A stretch of 64,000 nt of DNA from Blasia pusilla (Eukaryota > Marchantiophyta > Marchantiopsida > Blasiales). The stretch is from NCBI GenBank assembly GCA_050084515.1, contig CM114275.1, forward strand, positions 18,600,001-18,664,000, given 5' to 3'. Position 1 is the stretch's first letter. Every line of letters begins with the position of its first letter. The translations under genes were made by a program, and so were the position numbers. The notes beneath the pieces are model-generated. The model was not told the origin of the DNA. It worked only from the letters and a program-made list of their open reading frames with translations, and did no database searches. Below, piece by piece: positions 57,082 to 64,000 of this stretch.

Positions 57082-59662
57082 TTACGAGTCAACTGGGGAA
57101 CCTTTCTTCGCACGCTTGTCGGGCACAGAACCGTCACCTCCGGTGAGCACTGCGTACTTATCTCTCCGCGTGAAATTGGAGCACTCAAATCCGAGTGAAC
57201 CTGCCAGCACCCTCTGAATGTAGTTCGCCACTTCGATCGATGACTTGCCTGCTCCACACGTAAATTCATGTGGCAGCTGATCCAGGAACTTCACTTCGTA
57301 CGACGGTCTGGGGTTCATGAAGAAGAAGAAAGGATCCATCCCTTTCCAACCCCGAGCAGTTGTTCCATGAAACATGGTCATTCTGCTGCTCATGGCCACA
57401 GGGACAATCTGATCCGAAAGCTCTGCAAACAGAGCACTGAATCGCAGGAGGAATGGCTCCCTACAGGTGGTACCTTCTGGACATATTGCCAAATCACCTG
57501 CTTCTAGCAAGGCCTTCATGTTCGATGCATCCCTTTCCCTGTCACGAGAAAGGGCCACAGTCTTGATAGGAGACAAAAATTCAGAAAGCCGGCTTATACT
57601 GTACGTCACAGCTGTAACCTTCCTCCTCAGCGCGGTTGCGAGGATCACCGGATCCATTAAGGTCCGATGGGAGCACACGAAAAGGATGCCCTGATTACCA
57701 TCAACCACTGGAGGCGGTATCCTCCCCTTCACATCCACCTTCACGCCTAGAAGGTTGTAGCCGACGGAGCTCCAGTAAGTTGGGAGAAAGCTACCGGCGA
57801 GCACTCTCAGGACGGCTAAGCAGAATCCTATGGGTAGCCAGAGGAGAACGATGAGTGCGACCCCTGGAGTGGGTCGCTGGACGAGACGCCCATCATGGAA
57901 TACAATGGGCTTCAAAAGCTTGTCCTTGGCCACTGCTTCGACTTCCTTGTGTGAAGGTACGATGAACGACTCCTGTAAGAAAACGCCAATCAAATTCATC
58001 AGCACGCCTTCCACGCTGGCCGGCCTGGCTAGCATGAGCCCACGAGCCTATTGGCAGCCTGAAATTGCACCAACCGACAAGGATCTCTTGTTCACCGCTT
58101 TGGTGCGACACTTCGCTGTAGTCCTCGTCCTACATTCTGAAAGATCTCGAGGAATGAAGCGTGACGCTGAAATTCACGACGGAAATGCAGGGCCAGTCTG
58201 GATCCACCCATAACGTCAAAATTTCCATAGTGATCGTCTTTGACTTGACAAATCATTTCCAACTATGGTCACCACAAAACGAACACAATGACGTAAAGAC
58301 TCCACGCTGCTCCGCTTGCAGCGAAGAAAGTTTCAGGGAGGCGGAATTCTCCTACCAGGAAGCGTCGTTGGACAGCGGATAACACTGAGCACGTCACCTC
58401 TCTCTAGCAAACAACCGGACTAGGAATCACGGAAAAGAAACCAGATCTCTCGAGCCTTGGCAAGAAGGACTACAGTGGGCTCGCCTCGCCTCGCTTCGCT
58501 TCTGGAGGAGAATGTCGGCGACACCTGACGAGAGTTCAGCCATGCAGTGGAGATAGATGACGAAGAAAATGCAATAGAGGTAGATGAAGAAGAAAATGCA
58601 GTAGCGATGGATGAAGGAGACCTCCCCGGTTGGGCACCAGGAAATATACACGCATGTGATCAAGATGTCTGCAGCATTTGCTGCTACTGGGCATCCTGAG
58701 CTGGCACGACCGAAGTCCTCTTCCACTGCCTGCCTATTACCACGGTGTTCATCGTGTACAAGATATTGTGTAGAGCAGAACATGCATTCGGAGGCAATCC
58801 AACAGTATCCCATCCAGGATGACGCAAAGGTCCCAACGCGAACTGCAGATAAATCCAAAACTCAAACAACGCACTTCCGGTTGGTTGAAAGTTTCATACT
58901 CACTCAGGCAATGCCTGAAGAGAGTCTCATCGACACATCACCATTGGCTGACCAATTCTGGATACACATGGAATGCACAAATCGGACGAGATGAGAGCTT
59001 ACTTTGCAGGCGGCCATGAACGGATAGTCGGTCGGGCGGTCTCCGAGGCCCACATCCGGCGTTTGACAACCGAATTCAGCTCTCAGCGCCTCCGCCTTGC
59101 GCTGTCCCACGAGTACTCCGGGACTCAAGACTCGTCCAGTAGCATACCCTCCGCGAGTCACCTCGAGCTCAGTGCCAATCACTTTATCGGCACCCATGTA
59201 CGTCACAGCGAAAGGCTCAACCATAATGCGGGGATTGGCGGTAAGAACATACCGCTTCCCGAACGACGAGAAAACTCTCCAGGTCTCCGAGTGAACATCT
59301 TCTGCGTAGAATTTAGGGAGGACGGCCCGCGCTACAGCCTTGATCTCCTTGATCTTTAGACCTGTACAAGAGAAGAAGATCAGAACTTTGATACCCGCCG
59401 ACTCTGAAACCGTGTGATACAGGATCCATGCCAGAGGCGCCGCTAGCAAGAGGCAAATGGACCGCAAAACTCCTCCGGCTTCGAAAGCCACGAGCATGAA
59501 ATAGGGGAAGGAACTCCTTCCTCTAACGAGAGTCCCGTCGAGGTCGGACACCACCGTTTGTTTCTCCCGTCCCTCATAGGAACATTTCTCAACCATATCG
59601 AACGGCTCGCCACCTGCATTTGAGGAACTGATCCTTTTGGTCTTCCGCACCGATTTCCACAT
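57082..59662 (-). CDS. GPAT5: Glycerol-3-phosphate sn-2 acyltransferase, GPAT5/7-like
   Basis: Moves an acyl group from acyl-CoA to glycerol-3-phosphate at the ER, feeding cutin/suberin polyester. Two exons, 59662-59003 (220 codons) and 57972-57082 (296 codons plus stop), 516 aa, normal for the family. The intron 59002-57973 is 1,030 bp with a GT donor (gtaagc) and AG acceptor (ttacag), at the conserved CK|E junction. N-terminal HAD-like domain: VVSDLDGTL (Asp40, Asp42) and GLGDRPTD (Asp208, Asp212). Membrane-like segments at about 52-85 and 257-284. Acyltransferase blocks: CSHRTLMDP (His322, Asp327), [10 protein letters not shown] (384-393), IVPVAM (409-414). The C-terminal half resembles GPAT5/7; the intact DxDGT is unlike Arabidopsis GPAT5, which has lost it. 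Met23 (codon at 59596) is a plausible alternative start. No break seen. The exact paralogue is uncertain. Confidence 0.9.
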
Positions 59663-59690
59663 TCTCTCTCTCTCTCTCTCTCAAATGTAA
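59663..59690 (-). repeat. GA-rich run in the GPAT 5' leader
   Basis: (CT)n on the plus strand, GAGAGA in the mRNA sense, directly before the first ATG. GA-rich leaders are common in plant genes and may influence expression. Confidence 0.75.
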
Positions 59691-59857
59691 TTTCTGGATT
59701 TCCCAGGCCGCATTCGAGGAATGCGAATGAGAAGAGAGAAACTGATTCCGAACGCTCCTTGACCGACCTACTCCTGTCCAGATCAACCAACCACCAATTG
59801 AGTGAGGGCCGCAGGACGCCTGCGCTGACCACTGACTACACTACAATGTGCTTCTCC

Positions 59858-59870
59858 ACTTATATATCTC
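59858..59870 (-). promoter_or_regulatory. TATA box of GPAT
   Basis: The minus strand reads GAGATATATAAGT. If used, transcription would start near 59830, giving a leader of about 170 nt including the GA run. Position and sequence fit a plant core promoter; no experimental support. Confidence 0.6.
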
Positions 59871-60885
59871 TTCGGCGCTGACAGGAGTCAATCGTGGCCG
59901 AGCCCGATCTTGGGATCCAGGAACACCCACAGTGCGCCCTTAACTGGAGCTCTGCTTCTCTCTTGTGTGGCATGACGATTCCGTGGTGCGTCCACACCAC
60001 ACCGACAGCACCAGACAACGCGGCGAGCGGTCGACGGGTGAAAAGGACGGAGTCGCGAGAAGATAGGGGCTCCCCGCTTCCTGGAGAAAAATCGTTGGGG
60101 AAACCAATCTCTCGCGTCGTCCTCCTCGCAACTCTCCCCCGCGTTCTTTAACCTCCTCCCATCACCGCAGCACGATTCTAATCCGCATTTCCCATCAGAG
60201 TCTGTTTAGGCGTTTGAATAGATCAAATTTCCGCTCTGGCGGGGACGGAGTCGGAGACCAGACCGTTAGTTAATTTAGACGTAAACCCGGTCCGCAACGC
60301 ATGATATGATGTGAATGAGGGAATGAATGAAGCATCATCATAGATCGGTTGGCCATGCAGGGCCATGCAGGCATATATCGCGGCAATGACTGCCCGCACG
60401 CCTCTTTCTGAGGAGGCACGCGTGGCATGCTGTCATTGGAACGGAGAAGGTTGCGACCAATGCTCGGTAAGAACCGGCATTCTTTGTAAAAGCAGCCGCC
60501 GGTTGAGAATGTGTGATTTCCGATTCAAATTTGAAACTTTAGGCAAATTTCCGACGTGAAAAATAGGTTTTCTTTGTTAAATTTAAAAAAAGCCGGCTAC
60601 AATGGTGAAATTGCTGATTACCTTGATCTTTCTCTCGGAAAAGTACCGGTATGCGTCAAAATCCTTGCCGAGCACTGGTTGCGACTCCCGGTTCGACGAT
60701 TTCCTTCCAACCAGCCCTTCCCGCCCAGACGTTCCGACAACCGGCGCGTGCCACGCCTTCTTAACGGGTTCTCGGGGAAACTCCCGGTTCAGCGCGAAGA
60801 CGTCGTCACAGCCGCTTCGCAAGGGAGTTCTTCCGGCGTCGGGAAGTACATCTCGTGCGGTTTCCGCGACCTGTTGTGGCCTTCA
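59871..60885. other. GPAT upstream region
   Basis: GC-richer than most of the window. No gene recognised. The plus frame 60556-60993 runs into the LINE-like repeat and has no known motif. Probably contains the GPAT promoter and possibly a LINE fragment between 60600 and 60885. Confidence 0.35.
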
Positions 60886-60985
60886 GGTTTTGACTCTTTG
60901 AGTCCTCCTCTTTTGTACTTCCGATGGGTTTTCCATCACTCTTTTTATCGAAGTGCATCTTCTTTTTTCTTTTTTTTTTTCCCGC
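60886..60985 (+). repeat. LINE-3'-end-like repeat with T-rich tail
   Basis: Inverted copy of 55627-55702, holding CCGATGGGTTTTCCATCAC, followed by a run of T/C (60957-60984). With the copy at 55.6 kb it brackets the GPAT gene, 5.2 kb apart. A long A-tail in the expected strand is missing. Confidence 0.5.
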
Positions 60986-62588
60986 GAGCGTAACTTCAGG
61001 TAATCCGCGTACGCCGAATCTACGAGTCTACGACTCCCTGCCGCCACACTAGTTTCTCGTTAGTGAGAGTGAGCGTTGGTTGGACCAGGGACAGGGAGGA
61101 GTAATGGGGGTGGGTTGGCTTTCCACGACGTCCATCATAGCTATCCCATACAAGAACTCTTTGCTCCGCTTCGCGGCCGGGGGCAGGTGTACATGCGGAA
61201 GATTGTTGTCAAAATCTCGTCCACCCGCCGCTGAAGACGAATTGTAGCTAAGATGAGTGCGAGCGCGAGGAATGAAACGCTGGAATGAATACTCCATTAA
61301 TTGCAGGCTCGGTCAGTGTTGCAGATCCAGAATCCGGATCCAGTGAGTTACGGTGACGGTTCTGTGGCAAAGCACGTCTCAGCGCTCGAACGACATGAAG
61401 ACCACGTCTTTCTTCCTCTCTCTCTGTCTCTCTCGCTTTAGAAAGGCACACTGTACTTCGATTTAAGTGTCGGTTATCCACCTCGAGGCGATGCGGTATT
61501 TTCCTCGTGTTACGTACGGAAAATCGCTACGATCCATGGGAAACTCAACGTCGCGTCTCGCGTTAAATTTCTGGAATTACCTAGGCACATCCGGGATCCG
61601 CACAGTGGATTGCTCTGGTGACTGTTGAGAGTTACCAAATCGGACAACGTGTGGCATTCGATTGGTAGCCGCGATGCCCTTACCTGTTTTGTCACTCTCG
61701 TTTCCATGGGAGATTCTTCCCAGTGCGTTGAGAACATTTGTTTCTCTTCCACAGACTCGAACGCGTCCCAAGGCATCGACTTACGGAGCGGAGCCACCAC
61801 CGGATTCGAGAAATCAACATCGCCAGTACTGCTTCGGACAGTCGAGAAGTCCAAGAACTGAGAACTGATGAGACTCTCTCCGCAGAGCGCCAAATGTACC
61901 CTACGACGTCTCAAATAGTAGCGTACTATCAATCATCACGCCATGGAGCGCACAATGTATGCCAAGAATATGAAAGGCTAAAGTACTAGTATCTTATCAC
62001 AAACATGTAGTACTGCATTTTGTTCATCTCATCAAATCTTGTTTCTACTATAAAAGCGAAACGTCTGCCCCTCACAGATGAACATAGCACTCATTAGAAC
62101 CACCTCTCTATGGTGGAAAGGAGAGGTAGAACTGAGTTGTCGTAAGAGCTTAAAGGAAGTGTGTTGCGGCGATCTAGAGCACTTGGTGAAGAGGGGCTAT
62201 ACCAACAAGAGAATTCCAGTTTGCACTATGTCGACGTGGTTTTCTAGCGTTTTGCATCGCTGGACGATATTCCAACTCTACTTCACAATTCGTATGTCGG
62301 AGTCCCCGTGATTCGCTGTAGTCCCCAATTCGTGGGTCGGGACTCAGGAGGGAGGTATGCTCACTCATCCACGTTATGGATCTGTCGAACGAGTGAAGTG
62401 GATCGAAATGGCAGCTATATCGACACCGAAGTGACCGAACATTCCCTAAGTGGTGGAGCGCGTCGTCCATTCCGGATATATCGCGCGTAGCACAGGCCCA
62501 TGGCGGAAAACAAAGAAAACAGGTTATGATGGGGCAGGCAGTACAGTAGTGGAGTCCAATCAACAACGGGAGAGTGCCTGAGATATAT
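60986..62588. other. GC-richer intergenic DNA, unassigned
   Basis: A minus-strand frame at 61297-61049 (82 codons, Arg/Ser/Pro-rich) and overlapping frames at 61510-61932 are open but match nothing known to me. They may be decayed exons. No transposon ends seen. Confidence 0.3.
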
Positions 62589-63115
62589 ATATATAGAAAA
62601 AGGATGGGAAACCCATCACGATACAAAAGAGGGGGCATGGAGACCCAAAAAAAATAAACCGGCCCCGAGGAGAAATTCCCCCCTAACGACCAAAATCACC
62701 AACAGCAGAGACAAGAACGGGAAAGTGCCTGAAAAAGATGAGGTAGGAATTGCTCTCACTCCCAGTCTCCGCCAAAAGCGCTTAAACTTCATCAGACAGT
62801 TTCAATACTCTGCCATCTCCAGATGGAAAGGACACTGCTCCGACGCAAAACTCGAGACGCGCGAGTATTCATAGATGCGCTGCCGCTGAATGTTTTCTTC
62901 AGTCAACTCTCATGTGGCCACGCGTCCAAATTTGTAAGCGTTGCTGCCGTGTGGCGTAGCAGCTGAGTCTTAACGTCAAATGTATGGGTTTTTTCATTTT
63001 ATCACTAAGGAAATGACGAACCTCAATAAATATATGCATGATGGAAAACCCATAAGAGGGATTCGAAGAGGGGAGTATTCCCCTATCGACTTAACTCACC
63101 AACAATATCGACAAT
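62589..63115 (-). repeat. Two further copies of the hairpin repeat
   Basis: GATGGGAAACCCATC at 62604-62618 (6-bp stem, 3-nt loop), then CGATACAAAAGAGGGGG; and GATGGAAAACCCAT at about 63040, then AAGAGGGATTCGAAGAGG. Both are followed by similar text ending in TCACCAACA (about 62697 and 63108). They extend the family seen at 55.6 and 60.9 kb. Confidence 0.5.
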
Positions 63116-64000
63116 TCTTAAAGAATTATGATTAATATTAAGTGGACCTCTAGCATCGGCATCTCCCATTTTTTTAGCACGCCGCAAAAGCCCATTGATA
63201 TGGGCACGTTGCAAAGTTATGGAGACTCGTTGCCTACAATAAAAAATCGTGGTAACTAAGGACAACCCATTTCTCAACTAGAGATGATGAGCGTAATCCG
63301 TAAGGAATGAGTCGAACCTCTCCCCCATAGCCCCATACATCTCTATGGCTAAGGGGAACAAAACGACGTCTGTCGTGGAGTCGACTATAGATATGGGTCT
63401 TCTTCGCCGCCACCGCCGCTCCTTGTAGCAAACTCTCTTATACCACCACTTGGGCTTGCAGAACCTCCCGCATGAGATCCGTCAATGCCAAAGAATCAGC
63501 CCCCAAGGCTCACGATTGCCACCATCTCCGAAATCTTTGACCGCCCCACGCAACTCTAGAATTGGTAGCCACCCGCGTAAAGTGTCGACCACTCCTCTGC
63601 CCTCCCCCCCCCCTTTCCCCTGCCCATGCACCCTCTGCGAACTCTCAACACACCTCCTGCATCCGCCTTCCTCCCTCCCTCTCTCTTGTTGCTCCTCCTC
63701 GTCACTCACCATCTTCTCCTTCTCTCTCCCTCTCTCTCCTTCTCCCTCTTGCTTCCCTATGCCTGGCGTAGCCGATGCTAACACCAAAGTGGAAGAAGCT
63801 AAGAGGGTTTGGAGGGTGGTAACACAGTTAGGGCATGGAAAGCATAACAGTGGGAGCACTAACACAGGGGAGGGTAATAACACAGCATAGGGTAATAACA
63901 TAGCCTGGAAAACATTGCGGAGCCTGGAAAACATGGTAGTGGAAGAGGCACATGTAAGACGGCGAAGGGTTTTAACATGGGCACGGCATGGAGAGTAACA
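63116..64000. other. Unassigned right end, short repeats at the edge
   Basis: Pyrimidine-rich low-complexity from 63600 to 63750. From about 63823 short near-repeats (AACACAG, GGGTAATAACA, GCCTGGAAAACAT) occur two or three times each. No gene recognised. Confidence 0.4.

Noticed and set aside
57030-57854. Plus-strand frames opposite GPAT exon 2
   Set aside because: Antisense shadows of the strongly conserved acyltransferase exon.
58427-58994. Frames of more than 120 codons on both strands
   Set aside because: They lie in the GPAT intron, lack motifs, and overlap each other.
63450-63934. Pro/Ser-rich and Glu/Arg/Gly-rich frames of about 150 codons
   Set aside because: Produced by pyrimidine-rich low-complexity DNA; no domain or start support.

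Overview
This window is nuclear DNA from a flowering plant. The evidence is plant-type introns with GT..AG borders, plant superfamilies of transposable elements (Helitron, CACTA/En-Spm, Ty1/copia and Ty3/gypsy with plant primer-binding sites), and one plant-specific gene, a glycerol-3-phosphate acyltransferase. I cannot name the species. No bacterial operons, CRISPR arrays, rRNA or tRNA genes were seen.

Layout. 1-7541: a nearly complete but dead autonomous Helitron, with minisatellites and G-rich palindromic repeats at its left side, an intron-containing RepHel gene (1186-7467) and a hairpin plus CTAG end. 8469-9483: a solo chromovirus-type LTR with a perfect 5-bp target duplication. About 9543-22147: a large CACTA element with TNP2-like and TNPA-like gene remnants. 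It abuts a degenerate chromovirus on the minus strand (22148-27312), which contains a piece of copia gag. 27409-27690: a copia LTR fragment. 27865-34040: a CACTA-like element without transposase that carries fragments of apparent host genes (an ARMC7-like armadillo gene and a coiled-coil golgin-like gene). 35312-36721: a four-copy tandem array of about 352 bp. 37153-45195: gypsy (Tat/Athila-like) remnants on the minus strand, split by a copia element (37411-42109) that has a truncated 5' LTR. 45.4-50.9 kb: assorted repeats. About 50967-51589: a small Helitron related to the first, and another Helitron end at 52089. 51.6-55.5 kb: AT-rich sequence, including an old duplication.

From about 55.8 kb the composition shifts to more GC-rich, less repetitive DNA around the only gene that looks functional: a two-exon GPAT on the minus strand (57082-59662, 516 codons). 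It most resembles the GPAT5/7 group of land-plant sn-2 acyltransferases that make cutin/suberin precursors. A TATA box and a GA-rich leader lie upstream. Short repeats like plant LINE 3' ends flank it in inverted orientation.

Functionally the window is a nest of transposons next to a single lipid-polyester gene. Nearly every transposon gene has stop codons, frameshifts or lost catalytic residues. The most interesting points are the host-gene fragments inside the CACTA-like element, the copia element whose 5' LTR starts near its own predicted transcription start and abuts an inverted primer-binding site, the shared hairpin leader of two Helitrons, and the 352-bp satellite-like array.
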